Shown here: one piece after another, positions 37,146 through 46,351 of the stretch | Position numbering within the stretch: position 1 is the first letter of the stretch | How the letters are laid out: each line of letters starts with the position of its first letter | NCBI RefSeq assembly: GCF_900095135.1 | Contig: NZ_LT605205.1 | Coordinates: 2,976,001-3,040,000 of the forward strand | DNA length: 64,000 nt | Direction: 5' to 3' | DNA from: Proteiniphilum saccharofermentans | GTDB taxonomy: Bacteria > Bacteroidota > Bacteroidia > Bacteroidales > Dysgonomonadaceae | The notes under the pieces: model-generated | Seen by the model: only the letters and a program-made list of their open reading frames with translations | What the model was told of the DNA's origin: nothing | Databases searched by the model: none | Made by a program: the position numbers and the translations under genes

Positions 37146-37548
37146 AATTGTTTGTTTTGTGCTGAAAGATGAAACATAGTAACTCCTTAACCAACAAAAA
37201 TACAAAAAATATCTTTATACGGCGTTGTATTTTATTCCATTATAATTGTACTTTACTCCTCTTACCTGAAGTTAAACAACCAAAAGTGTTGAAATACCCC
37301 CTGTTTGATCCCCTAAGTTTGCACCATTGTAAAAAGAGTTATAATCCGGTATCCATACCTGCCGATTTTCTCTACGTTGCGGCCCACGTGCAAAAGTAAT
37401 CTCCGGACATAAGTTCTTGCGGACATAAGTTCTTGCTTTGTCAAAAAACGACCCGGTGTTCCTTTTAATGTATCGATATCCAAATAAATAAGAGCAAACC
37501 TGCAATATCTGAAAGAAATAATTAATCAATCTAAAACAAAACGTGAAA
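37146..37548 (+). promoter_or_regulatory. Divergent regulatory region and long leader before susC
   Basis: About 400 bases without a gene. TAAGTTTG at 37314-37321 fits the -7 consensus; a GTTG lies 22 bases upstream, so spacing is poor. If used, the susC leader is about 220 bases. Within it a 16-bp unit (CGGACATAAGTTCTTG) occurs twice in direct tandem at 37404-37419 and 37420-37435. The region 37520-37545 is A-rich, as is common before Bacteroidota starts. Confidence 0.4.
37404..37435. repeat. 16-bp perfect direct tandem repeat in the susC leader
   Basis: CGGACATAAGTTCTTG is present twice without a spacer. Could be a recent slippage duplication or a double operator or RNA element. Confidence 0.7.
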
Positions 37549-40500
37549 ATGAGACAAGTATTTTTAAGTGTAATGAAAGGAATTTTGTCCGCGCTTATAT
37601 GGGCATTTTCCGTATGTATGTTCGCCCAGACCGTTACGGTCAGCGGAACGATTACTGACGTGAAAGGGGAATTATTGGTAGGGGTATCTGTCAGGATACA
37701 GGGTACGGGCACAGGTACCGTCACGGGTACGGATGGCCGCTTTATTTTGTCGAATGTCGATCCGGAGGCGGTACTGGAGGTATCCTATATAGGGATGGAA
37801 ACACAAACCATTCCCATCAATGGGCGGAGCAACATAGATGTGGTGCTGGAGGAAGACATAGAGACTTTGGAAGAGGTCGTTGTAGTGGGCTACGGGACGA
37901 TGAAAAAAGTGAATCTCACCGGCTCAGTCTCTTCCATACGGTATGACAAAAGTTTAGAGAACAGGCCCATTACGAATGCATCTCAGGCCTTATCAGGAAA
38001 AATACCCGGCGTATGGGTAAGCCAGAATTCAGGTTCGCCGGGAAGTGACGGAGCTACCATCAGAATCAGGGGTTACGGCACCCTGAATAATACAGACCCT
38101 CTCATACTCATCGATGGAATTGAGGGGCAAATTGCAGAAATCAACCCGAATGATATTGAAAGTATCACTGTACTGAAGGATGCCGCATCCGCGGCCATAT
38201 ATGGTTCACGCGCCGCAAACGGGGTAATACTCATTGAAACAAAGAAAGGTGCAGGAGAAGAAAGGATCTCACTTAACTATAATGGATACGTGGGTGTTTC
38301 CCAACTGGGAAGGAGGTACAACCTGATTTCCGACAGTTACGAGTATATGCAAATGTGGAATGCGGCAAACATAAGCAGCGGCGGGGAAGCGCTATTTCCG
38401 GATGATGTATTGGAGGCTTTCAGGACAGGTAATGATCCGTACAAATATCCCAGTACCAATTATTTCGATGAAGTATTCAGGAGTGCCATCACCACACAGC
38501 ATAACTTATCGGCTCAATTGTCAAGTAATTTATCCAATACATATCTGTCTGTAAATTATTTAAAACAGGAAGGCATTGTTAAAAACACCGATTCCCACAG
38601 GTACGGCATTACAGTGAACAACAACCTGAAGATCAACGACAAGATAGACATAGGAACAAAGCTTATTTATACGCGAAAGATTTCAAGCCAACCTTATGAC
38701 GGGATCAGCAGGGTAATTTATATGATGGCCAACGGGCATCCCTTCTCAACGCCTTATTTAGAAGACGGAAAGACGTTCGGAGGCACTATGGCCCTTTACC
38801 AATCGGGTGCCAGGGCCGGACAACCCATAGTAGATACCCGGAACCCGTTTCCTGATCTATACAACGGTGAAAATACCTACACCAACAATTTTGTCAAAGC
38901 CAATTTTTCAGCCACATATAAAATTACCGGTTACCTGAACTTAACGGCTCAATACAACGGGCAGTATAACAATAATACCCGGGACAGGTATAACGAACTT
39001 CATTATTGCTATACAGACCTGGATCTGAACAATCAGACAAAACCCCTTGACTTTCCGTCCACAATAAACCTATACAGAGGGGTAACCGATAATTTTTATT
39101 CCACATTCTTTACCAATTTGAATTTTAACCGCCAATTCAATACCATTCACGAGATATCGGGCGTATTGGGATTTCAAACGGAAAGCCTGGAGAGAAAAAC
39201 AACAGAAGCCCAAAAATCGGATCCCCCCAAAGAGGATGGTTTGCACCAGGTAAGTGCAGGTACATCAAATCCAATTGCGAACGGGAACAAAAACCTGTGG
39301 AGAATGCTCTCCTATTTTGGGAGAGTCAATTATGCCCTGTTCAGCAAATACCTGTTTGAAGCGAATCTAAGGGCGGACGCCTCTTCCCGATTCGCAAAAG
39401 AAAACAGATGGGGGTATTTTCCCTCATTCTCTGCCGCGTGGCGGCTCAGTGAAGAACCATTCATGAAGAAATGGGAGGTTTTCGATAATTTGAAGTTGAG
39501 AGCTTCATGGGGAAAACTGGGCAACCAAAATATTGGCTCTTCCAGTAATAGTGATTATTTTCCCTATCTGACGTTTATCACCCAGAATTACGGCACCAGC
39601 TATAATTTCGGGAATCAACTCGCACCGGGTGCCGCTGTAACGGCTTTAGTGGATCAAAATATTACCTGGGAGACAACCACAACCACCGACATCGGAGTTG
39701 ATATGGGATTTCTCAATAACAGGCTTACCATTGAAAGCGATCTTTTTATCAAGAACACCTCAGGCATTATTGTACAATTACCTATCTCCAGCGTGATGGG
39801 GGGATTGACTGCGCCTTTCGAAAATGTGGGCGAAATGTCGAATAAGGGTTTTGAAATTATTGTAGGATGGAATGACAGGATCCCGGAATATGATCTGAGT
39901 TATAACATCGGGGCAAACCTGACTTACGTTAAAAACAGGGTCACTAAATTCAGGGAGGGAGCGCCGGATCAGCTGTATCTTATAAGGGAAGGTTTTTCTT
40001 ATAAAACCTTATACGGATTCATCCAGGAAGGTGTTTATCAATCAGATGAGGAAGCGGCAAGCCATATGAAGAATAATGGCTATATACCCGTTGCCGGGGA
40101 TTTGAAGTACAAGGACTTTAATAATGATGGCAGACTCGATTACCAGGATAAAAGAGAAATAGGGAATACCATTCCAAAGTTCGTTTATGGAATTTCGGGA
40201 AACCTGACATGGAGAAACTTTGATTTGAATTTTCTTTTTTCCGGGATTGCCGGGGTAACCGGCTATTTCCAGAATGCATGGACACAGCCTCTCGGAATTT
40301 CGGGTGGAACTGTGACTGAAAGATGGAGAGACGCCTGGACTGAAGAAAATCCGTCCCCGGTTACCCCCCGTATAGTGATCAATGACACATGGAACAGGCA
40401 GGAATCCTCATTTTGGACCACTAATATGTCATGGTTTAAGCTGAAGAACTTACAACTTGGATATAACTTGCCCACGCATATCAGTAAGAGGCTTTCCTTG

Positions 40501-40656
40501 CAAAACCTGTATGTTTATGTAAACGGAACTGACCTGTTTACCCTGGTCAGCAATAAATACGAAGGCTTCGACCCTGAAAGGGACACCTTCACAGATGGAT
40601 ACGGGCATTACCCGATTCCTACAATCTACAGTCTTGGATTAAATATAAATTTTTAA
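37549..40656 (+). CDS. SusC/RagA-type TonB-linked outer-membrane transporter
   Basis: About 1035 residues: signal peptide (ILSALIWAFSVCMFAQ), a carboxypeptidase-like regulatory domain (TVSGTITDVKGELLVGVSVR), TonB-box region (LEEVVVVGYGTMKKVNLTGS), plug domain (IRIRGYGTLNNTDPLILIDG and VLKDAASAAIYGSRAANGV) and a 22-strand barrel ending SLGLNINF. With the SusD-like lipoprotein it forms a lidded importer for glycans, peptides or similar. No glycoside hydrolase, peptidase or SusE/F gene accompanies it, so the substrate cannot be inferred. A GTG at 37543 is a less likely start. Confidence 0.94.
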   Translation: MRQVFLSVMKGILSALIWAFSVCMFAQTVTVSGTITDVKGELLVGVSVRIQGTGTGTVTGTDGRFILSNVDPEAVLEVSYIGMETQTIPINGRSNIDVVLEEDIETLEEVVVVGYGTMKKVNLTGSVSSIRYDKSLENRPITNASQALSGKIPGVWVSQNSGSPGSDGATIRIRGYGTLNNTDPLILIDGIEGQIAEINPNDIESITVLKDAASAAIYGSRAANGVILIETKKGAGEERISLNYNGYVGVSQLGRRYNLISDSYEYMQMWNAANISSGGEALFPDDVLEAFRTGNDPYKYPSTNYFDEVFRSAITTQHNLSAQLSSNLSNTYLSVNYLKQEGIVKNTDSHRYGITVNNNLKINDKIDIGTKLIYTRKISSQPYDGISRVIYMMANGHPFSTPYLEDGKTFGGTMALYQSGARAGQPIVDTRNPFPDLYNGENTYTNNFVKANFSATYKITGYLNLTAQYNGQYNNNTRDRYNELHYCYTDLDLNNQTKPLDFPSTINLYRGVTDNFYSTFFTNLNFNRQFNTIHEISGVLGFQTESLERKTTEAQKSDPPKEDGLHQVSAGTSNPIANGNKNLWRMLSYFGRVNYALFSKYLFEANLRADASSRFAKENRWGYFPSFSAAWRLSEEPFMKKWEVFDNLKLRASWGKLGNQNIGSSSNSDYFPYLTFITQNYGTSYNFGNQLAPGAAVTALVDQNITWETTTTTDIGVDMGFLNNRLTIESDLFIKNTSGIIVQLPISSVMGGLTAPFENVGEMSNKGFEIIVGWNDRIPEYDLSYNIGANLTYVKNRVTKFREGAPDQLYLIREGFSYKTLYGFIQEGVYQSDEEAASHMKNNGYIPVAGDLKYKDFNNDGRLDYQDKREIGNTIPKFVYGISGNLTWRNFDLNFLFSGIAGVTGYFQNAWTQPLGISGGTVTERWRDAWTEENPSPVTPRIVINDTWNRQESSFWTTNMSWFKLKNLQLGYNLPTHISKRLSLQNLYVYVNGTDLFTLVSNKYEGFDPERDTFTDGYGHYPIPTIYSLGLNINF

Positions 40657-40668
40657 CAATAAGATATT

Positions 40669-42201
40669 ATGGAACGAATATATAGATCAATTTTCTACCT
40701 TCCTCTGGTTTTGATCATAGCCGCTTGCAGTAATTACCTGGATATCTTACCTGACGATCAAATAACAGATCAAACATTCTGGCAAACAGAAGAAGACGTT
40801 GAACTTACCATGAACGGGATATACAACACATTGAGAAATAATTTTGTATACGGATACGGCGGAGGATATGATGCGTGCACACCAAACGCTTACCAATGGG
40901 CGCATTGGGAAGGGCAACAAATGCAAGTCGGGGCCGGACAAATATATTCCGGATCAGGGGGTATTGTCAGCTCAAGATGGACATACTGTTATCAAGGTAT
41001 TTACAGGGCGAATTACTTCCTGGAGAATATTGATAAAGTAACCTCACTCACTGATGAACAGAACAGTGTGTATAAAGGTAAAGCATATTTCCTGAGGGCT
41101 GTCTTTTATGATTTGCTGGCAAAAACCTATGGCGGGGTTCCACTTGTGTTGAACACATTAACACCGGACGAGGCGAGAAATCTGACCCGTGCCGGTGAAG
41201 AAGCAGTATGGGATCAAATTCATCAAGACTATGATGAGGCGATCAAAGTGCTTCCCAAGGATGCCTCTACCGGACATATCACTTTGGGTGCAGCATTAGG
41301 CATGAAGATGAAAGCATACCTTTATAATTCTCAATGGGAAGAGGTCCTTGAATATTGTAATAAAATTGAAACGCTCGGGAAATATTCACTATTTCCTTCT
41401 TATTACGGATTATTTCAATTTGAAAATGAGGGAAATAGCGAAACAATTTTCAGCTTAAGCTTTATGGCCGGCCCCTACAGCCAGGGAAGTGTTTTCGACA
41501 GATATTGGCAACCTCAAAACCTGAAATATGGCATTGACGGATCGAATTCCGTTGCCCCTATACAAGATTTGGTGGATGCGTATGAAACCATTGACGGCAC
41601 AGCGATTGATCCGGAAAACCCCTATGAAAACAGGGATCCGCGTTTGGATTTTACCATTTTAAGACCCGGCGCATATTTTCAGGGACAACTTTATCCGGAT
41701 GAAATCAAAAATCATACAGGCCAATTAGTCGGCTTTGGAATCCGTAAATATACTATTGAAACAATGGAAGTAAAAGGAAACGAGTCGCCATTGGATTTTA
41801 TGATCCTTCGCTACGGTGATGTTATTCTTTGCAAGGCTGAAGCACTTATAGAACTCAACCGTGATATTGACACAGCCATTGATTTGATTAACCTGATCAG
41901 GAGAGGCAGGGAAGACGTAAAAATCACCGCTATCCCAAAAGGTTTGTCCCAGAGTGAAGCCAGAGAGACCCTGCGTAAGGAACGACGTATTGAGCTTGCA
42001 CTTGAAGGTCAGTATTGGGATGACATAAAACGGTGGAAGATCGGGCCGGAAATTTATCCGGTTGAAGTCAGGGGTGCGCTGGGGGAATTAATACAAATCA
42101 AATTCCCGAATGGATACGATATAGAAAAAGATAATTATTTACCGATTCCTGATAGTGAGATTTCACTCAATCCAAATCTCAATCAAAACTACGGTTATTA
42201 A
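40669..42201 (+). CDS. SusD/RagB-type substrate-binding lipoprotein
   Basis: A 510-residue lipoprotein: lipobox LIIAACSNYLDILP with Cys near residue 20, N-terminal SusD-like domain with TPR helices (LTMNGIYNTLRNNF; YFLRAVFYDLLAKTYGGVPLV) and the C-terminal RagB/SusD domain (MILRYGDVILCKAEALIELN; LRKERRIELALEGQYWDDIKRW; YLPIPDSEISLNPNLNQNYGY). It forms the lid over the SusC barrel. It starts 12 bases after susC; no further operon member follows, as folE is on the opposite strand. Confidence 0.94.
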   Translation: MERIYRSIFYLPLVLIIAACSNYLDILPDDQITDQTFWQTEEDVELTMNGIYNTLRNNFVYGYGGGYDACTPNAYQWAHWEGQQMQVGAGQIYSGSGGIVSSRWTYCYQGIYRANYFLENIDKVTSLTDEQNSVYKGKAYFLRAVFYDLLAKTYGGVPLVLNTLTPDEARNLTRAGEEAVWDQIHQDYDEAIKVLPKDASTGHITLGAALGMKMKAYLYNSQWEEVLEYCNKIETLGKYSLFPSYYGLFQFENEGNSETIFSLSFMAGPYSQGSVFDRYWQPQNLKYGIDGSNSVAPIQDLVDAYETIDGTAIDPENPYENRDPRLDFTILRPGAYFQGQLYPDEIKNHTGQLVGFGIRKYTIETMEVKGNESPLDFMILRYGDVILCKAEALIELNRDIDTAIDLINLIRRGREDVKITAIPKGLSQSEARETLRKERRIELALEGQYWDDIKRWKIGPEIYPVEVRGALGELIQIKFPNGYDIEKDNYLPIPDSEISLNPNLNQNYGY

Positions 42202-42229
42202 AAATATAATTAATGCACATAGGGGGGAG

Positions 42230-42820
42230 TTATTTTATCAGCGCGATAAACTCTTCACGGGTCCTTTGCTCACGGAATACGCCGGTAAAATCGGAAGTGG
42301 TGGTAATAGAGTTCTGTTTTTCCACCCCCCTCATCTGCATACACATGTGCTGGGCTTCGATCACCACCATCACTCCCATCGGATTCAATGTCTTCTGGAT
42401 ACACTCCTTGATCTGGGTAGTGAGGCGCTCCTGTACCTGTAACCGTCGTGCAAATACATCAACAACCCGGGCAATTTTACTCAACCCGGTAATATAACCA
42501 TCGGGGATATATGCTACATGTGCTTTTCCAAAGAATGGCAGCATATGGTGCTCACACAGGGAAAAAAGGTCGATGTCCTTTACGATTACCATCTGCCGGT
42601 AGTTTTCCTTGAACAAGGCGGAGCGCAGAATCGCTTCCGGATCCTGCCAGTATCCTTTTGTCAGATTCTGCATGGCCTTTGCTACCCGTTCGGGCGTCTT
42701 TACCAAACCTTCACGGGCCACATCCTCACCCAGAAGTGAGAGAATATCATGCATATGACCGGTAATCACCGCTCTGTTCTTTTCTATTTCTTCGGAAGAC
42801 ATCTGTTCGTTTTTGTACAA
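42230..42820 (-). CDS. folE: GTP cyclohydrolase I
   Basis: A 196-residue enzyme opening GTP to dihydroneopterin triphosphate, the first step of folate synthesis. Zinc and active-site motifs are [41 protein letters not shown] and the C-terminal [19 protein letters not shown]. Same strand as the SPOR, tpiA and DoxX genes upstream, 15 bases from the SPOR gene, so likely the last gene of that unit. Confidence 0.96.
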   Translation of the reverse strand: MYKNEQMSSEEIEKNRAVITGHMHDILSLLGEDVAREGLVKTPERVAKAMQNLTKGYWQDPEAILRSALFKENYRQMVIVKDIDLFSLCEHHMLPFFGKAHVAYIPDGYITGLSKIARVVDVFARRLQVQERLTTQIKECIQKTLNPMGVMVVIEAQHMCMQMRGVEKQNSITTTSDFTGVFREQRTREEFIALIK

Positions 42821-42835
42821 TTACAACTTCAATTC

Positions 42836-43360
42836 TCATTCACTGTAAGGCTGGTTAACGGGGATCTTCACCTCATCGACTACTATATACATCTCTTTTC
42901 CAAAGGAGGGAAATGACTTCACCATATCCTTCAATACCTCTTCCGCCTCATTTCTGGTCTGAAAATTCCCTACTCTCAATCGCCAGAAAGGCGACTCAAA
43001 AAGTACGACCGTTTCATGCTCAGGGTATAAGTTATTGATAAGTTGCTGTTTCTGATGTGCCTCATTCTTGGAAGTACGCTGGTTATTTCCGGAAAAGGCC
43101 TGGATCTTGAAGCCTCGTATCCGGTAAAATTGCGTTGACCCGTCGGCATTGGTATACACCGTCCTGGGAGGAGCCATGGGACGTCCCAAAACATGCCCAA
43201 TGCTCTCATCTTCATAAACGAAAACACGCCCCTTGCCAGGCACAGGGGAATTCAGCTCACGCAGTATCTCTTTCTTCTGTGATGACGACTGGCCATAGGC
43301 ACTGCCGACAGATAATAGTAACGACAAAAAGAGGATCGTATAGGGATAAAGATAGTTCAT
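42836..43360 (-). CDS. SPOR domain-containing exported protein
   Basis: A 174-residue protein with a signal peptide (TILFLSLLLSVGSAYGQ) and a C-terminal SPOR fold (about 85-165: YRIRGFKIQAFSGNNQRTSK, then FWRLRVGNFQTRNEAEEVLKDM). SPOR domains bind glycan strands lacking stem peptides at the division septum. The protein lacks a membrane anchor after cleavage, so it is periplasmic. Confidence 0.85.
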   Translation of the reverse strand: MNYLYPYTILFLSLLLSVGSAYGQSSSQKKEILRELNSPVPGKGRVFVYEDESIGHVLGRPMAPPRTVYTNADGSTQFYRIRGFKIQAFSGNNQRTSKNEAHQKQQLINNLYPEHETVVLFESPFWRLRVGNFQTRNEAEEVLKDMVKSFPSFGKEMYIVVDEVKIPVNQPYSE

Positions 43361-43456
43361 TATTCAAAATTACTAATTACTAATTACCCACTGAGCCAAT
43401 ATTAAGACATTTGTAAATCAATGCCATTGGCATATTTAACTACACTTCGTTCCGTT

Positions 43457-43500
43457 GAATTGAATTAACAATCGACGTAGTCAAAATCGGCGGAGCCAAC
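43457..43500. repeat. Copy of the dispersed intergenic repeat
   Basis: AATTAACAATCGACGTAGTC followed by a shorter copy ending AATCGGCGGAGCCAA, the same core as at 19225-19339. Close by, at 43528-43556, a CCCGAT/ATCGGG dyad is flanked by ATTGGCAC words that also occur near 17737. Confidence 0.6.
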
Positions 43501-43566
43501 AGTTGTTTGTCACATTGGCACTACCTGTCCCGATTTATCGGGATTGGCACATTAAAGTGCTGCAAA

Positions 43567-43605
43567 GATAAAAAAATACCACAGACCCGGAGCGGATCTG
43601 TGGTA
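43567..43605 (-). terminator. Terminator after tpiA
   Basis: Stem 43577-43589 with 43593-43605 (one mismatch) and a run of seven T on the minus strand after it. Confidence 0.8.
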
Positions 43606-43622
43606 AAATTCTGTTAATGGAG

Positions 43623-44378
43623 TCAAAATGCCTCGATAATAGGCATAAATTTATCGACTCCCAGTGAAGCGCCTCCAATAAGACCGCCATCCACATCGGG
43701 ATTGGAGAACAGTTCTTTTGCATTTCCAGCGTTGGCACTTCCACCATAGAGGATAGAGGTATTGTCAGCAATCTCCTGACCATACTTTTCAGCCAATGTT
43801 TTGCGGATAAAAGCATGTATCTCCTGTGCCTGATCGGCTGTAGCCGTCTTTCCGGTGCCAATCGCCCATACGGGTTCATAAGCCAGTACGATCTTGGAGA
43901 AATCTTCAGGCGAAAGTTCGAATAATGATTCTTCAACCTGTGATTTTACAACCTCGAAGTGTTTATTTGCTTCTCTCTCTTCCAGCACCTCACCGATACA
44001 GAAGATAGGAGTAAGTCCGTTAGCAAGAGCCAATTTCACTTTTTCTTTCAGGAGTTCAGGAGTTTCGTGGTAATAAGCCCGGCGTTCACTGTGCCCCAGG
44101 ATCACGTACTTGGCACCGGTAGAAGCCACCATCGCAGCCGATACTTCTCCGGTATATGCGCCTGATTCCTTATCTGCGCAGTTTTGTGCTGCCACACCAA
44201 TCCTGGTTGTGTCTACGCTGTTTACTACACTAGCCAGATGGATGAAAGGCGTACCGATCACCACATCGCAGTTCACAGTCTTATTCTTTAATGCTTCGTT
44301 CAACTCTTTTGCCAGTTCTACTCCCTCTTGCAGGTTTTTATTCATTTTCCAGTTACCTGCTACAATGTTTTTTCTCAT
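43623..44378 (-). CDS. tpiA: Triosephosphate isomerase
   Basis: A 251-residue glycolytic enzyme interconverting dihydroxyacetone phosphate and glyceraldehyde-3-phosphate. Motifs are VAGNWKMNK (catalytic Lys), ILGHSERR (catalytic His), [14 protein letters not shown] (catalytic Glu) and [11 protein letters not shown]. The start is placed at 44378 ([13 protein letters not shown]); an upstream ATG would add eight residues. A terminator follows. Confidence 0.97.
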   Translation of the reverse strand: MRKNIVAGNWKMNKNLQEGVELAKELNEALKNKTVNCDVVIGTPFIHLASVVNSVDTTRIGVAAQNCADKESGAYTGEVSAAMVASTGAKYVILGHSERRAYYHETPELLKEKVKLALANGLTPIFCIGEVLEEREANKHFEVVKSQVEESLFELSPEDFSKIVLAYEPVWAIGTGKTATADQAQEIHAFIRKTLAEKYGQEIADNTSILYGGSANAGNAKELFSNPDVDGGLIGGASLGVDKFMPIIEAF

Positions 44379-44400
44379 ACAATATATATAATTAAAATTC

Positions 44401-44508
44401 AAAGATTCAAAAATTCAAAGATTCAAAGATTCAAAATCGTTCAATCAACAAATCCATTTTCATTCTTCATTTTTCACTCTTAATTCTTCACTCTTAATTC
44501 TTCACTCT
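44401..44508. repeat. Two simple-sequence tandem tracts between the DoxX and tpiA genes
   Basis: 44401-44435 repeats AAAGATTC-type words four to five times. 44465-44508 repeats a 14-base unit (TTAATTCTTCACTC) two to three times. Such tracts occur in several gaps of this window (10360-10385, 45690-45715, 59600-59660) and look like one family of low-complexity intergenic sequence. Confidence 0.55.
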
Positions 44509-45684
44509 TCACACCCAATCTCCCCAGTCTTCCTCTTCCAACCACCTCTTGCCCGGTACTCTACTGCCGTCCCATTTATCGAGTACCGTTCCTTCTTTCA
44601 ATAACATCAATCCGGGATTTGCCCGGATCATGGTTTTCAATACCCGTTCATCCGCATGACAGAATTGGAAGCCGGTACGATGATGCTCTTCCCATTCTCC
44701 TACCATATCGGCCGATGATGAAGTGAGGAGATAGAAGGAATATCCGTTTTCCTCTGCATAACGGTGTACTTCCTTAAATCGTTCAAGATGCTTCAGATTC
44801 ATCTTTTCCAATGAATAAGCAACCATCAGGAATGTATAAGAAGGTTCGGAAAGGATAATGTCGGTGATGTCCCCCCCTATATTCCAATCTCCACCGGCCT
44901 CGTCATAATACAAAGACTCAACGGCAAAATCTTCGATGGCAGGCTTTTCTCCTTCCTTTACCAGTTTAGTCTTCATTTCCACAAAGGTCCAGGTAGAATC
45001 GTTCCAGGGATAATTTTCTTCAGTAAACTCCTCTTCCACACCATCTTTACTATAAATAAAAACCGTCTCCAGCACATCTGCCTTCTCCGGATCGACAAAC
45101 ATCTGTTGTGGAATATTGGCACCCACCTTATATGGCCGGAAATCAAACACCGGCAAGCGGTATACATTATGAAGAGAGAACAGCACACCAAAAAGCAGTG
45201 TCAGAAGAGCTGCAACAGGAGCTATTTTCTTTGAAAAGAACGGGGTGATTTGCTCCCATTTCAAAAGCAGCAGGATCACTCCTGCCAGAAGTATTATGTT
45301 CTTATAAAAAGTCTGCCAGTTACTGATAACGAACGCATCTCCAAAACATCCACAATCTTCCACCGGATTAGCAATGGCAATCCACAGAGTGAGTGGAGTA
45401 AAAAAGACCATGAACACGAAGATTAATCGGACGACCCATTTCCTGTAGATTCCCAGTAATAGAAAAACACCCAAAGCAAACTCAGCCGTCACCATAAAAA
45501 CGGCAGCGGGCAAAGCCAGCGGAAAAAGGTGCGTAAGACCTAATTCAATCAGGTAATCCTCTATCTTATATGTAAAACCCAGTGGATCGACCGCTTTCAC
45601 AAATCCGGAAAAGAGGAAAGTTGCCCCGACAATAATACGAGACAACTCAACCAGGAATTTTACTATTTTTGTTTTTGAACTCAT
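44509..45684 (-). CDS. DoxX-type membrane protein with C-terminal thioredoxin-like domain
   Basis: A 391-residue protein. The first 150 residues form four membrane helices of the DoxX/MauE family (IIVGATFLFSGFVKAVDPLG; FALGVFLLLGIYRKWVVRLIF; VEDCGCFGDAFVISNWQTFYKNIILL with the typical CGCFGD motif), with a fifth near 160-180. The C-terminal 200 residues resemble a thioredoxin fold (YTFLMVAYSLEKMNLKHLERF; LMLLKEGTVLDKWDG) but show no CxxC pair. MauE-like proteins aid disulfide or quinone redox in the envelope; the role here is unknown. Conserved neighbour of tpiA in Bacteroidales. Confidence 0.85.
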   Translation of the reverse strand: MSSKTKIVKFLVELSRIIVGATFLFSGFVKAVDPLGFTYKIEDYLIELGLTHLFPLALPAAVFMVTAEFALGVFLLLGIYRKWVVRLIFVFMVFFTPLTLWIAIANPVEDCGCFGDAFVISNWQTFYKNIILLAGVILLLLKWEQITPFFSKKIAPVAALLTLLFGVLFSLHNVYRLPVFDFRPYKVGANIPQQMFVDPEKADVLETVFIYSKDGVEEEFTEENYPWNDSTWTFVEMKTKLVKEGEKPAIEDFAVESLYYDEAGGDWNIGGDITDIILSEPSYTFLMVAYSLEKMNLKHLERFKEVHRYAEENGYSFYLLTSSSADMVGEWEEHHRTGFQFCHADERVLKTMIRANPGLMLLKEGTVLDKWDGSRVPGKRWLEEEDWGDWV

Positions 45685-45710
45685 CTTTATTTTAATTCAA
45701 GATTCAAAAT

Positions 45711-46259
45711 TCAAGATTCCTCTCCGAAGTGCAGCTTGATTAACCCGAAAACAGCATAATTGATCATATCCTTGTAATTGGCATCAATTCCTTCGGAAAT
45801 AATAGTCTGTCCATTATTGGCTTCAATCTCTTTCGTCCGTTGTATTTTCATCAGAATAAGATCTGTAAAGGAACTCATGCGCATACTTCTCCAAGCCTCA
45901 CCATAATCATGATTTTTAGCATCCATCAATGCTTTCGTTTCCGCTACAAAGCGGTCATATAGTTCCAATGCCTTGTCTGCCGTAATATCTACCGTATCCA
46001 CACACCCTAGTTCCAATTGGACCAATCCGATAATTCCATAATTTACGATACCAATGTATTCGGGAAAAACACCTTCGTCCACCCGGTTATCTTTTGTCGT
46101 CTCAAGGGTACGAATACGTTTCGCCTTGATAAAGATCTGATCGGTCACTGAAGCAGGGCGAAGTATCCTCCACGCTGCCCCATAATCCTGTAGTTTCTTC
46201 TCGAATACTTCCCGGCAAATGGCGAGTACTTCGTCAAATTGATGGTGGGTTGGGTCCAT
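45711..46259 (-). CDS. DUF1599 domain protein, internally duplicated
   Basis: A 182-residue cytoplasmic protein made of two related halves. Each has KLQDYGAAWRILRPASVTDQIFIKAKRIRT or HDYGEAWRSMRMSSFTDLILMKIQRTKE in outline, then an acidic GIV/DMINYA-IGL segment. The pattern suggests an all-alpha fold like nucleotide pyrophosphohydrolases (inference). It precedes the DoxX and tpiA genes on the same strand. Confidence 0.85.
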   Translation of the reverse strand: MDPTHHQFDEVLAICREVFEKKLQDYGAAWRILRPASVTDQIFIKAKRIRTLETTKDNRVDEGVFPEYIGIVNYGIIGLVQLELGCVDTVDITADKALELYDRFVAETKALMDAKNHDYGEAWRSMRMSSFTDLILMKIQRTKEIEANNGQTIISEGIDANYKDMINYAVFGLIKLHFGEES

Positions 46260-46282
46260 TTCGTCTATTTTAATTACACGAA

Positions 46283-46290
46283 CAAAGATA
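46283..46290 (-). promoter_or_regulatory. Candidate -7 element of the DUF1599/DoxX/tpiA unit
   Basis: TATCTTTG on the minus strand, 24 bases before the DUF1599 start and directly beside the terminator of the upstream gene. No -33 match. Confidence 0.4.
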
Positions 46291-46296
46291 ATAAAA

Positions 46297-46326
46297 AAAG
46301 GTACAAGTCCGTTATCTTGTACCTTT
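46297..46326 (-). terminator. Terminator after the M23 peptidase gene
   Basis: A perfect 11-bp stem (46297-46307 with 46316-46326) followed on the minus strand by a T-run, 26 bases after the M23 stop. Confidence 0.8.
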
Positions 46327-46351
46327 CCGATTTTCCTGTCCGGTTTACAAT

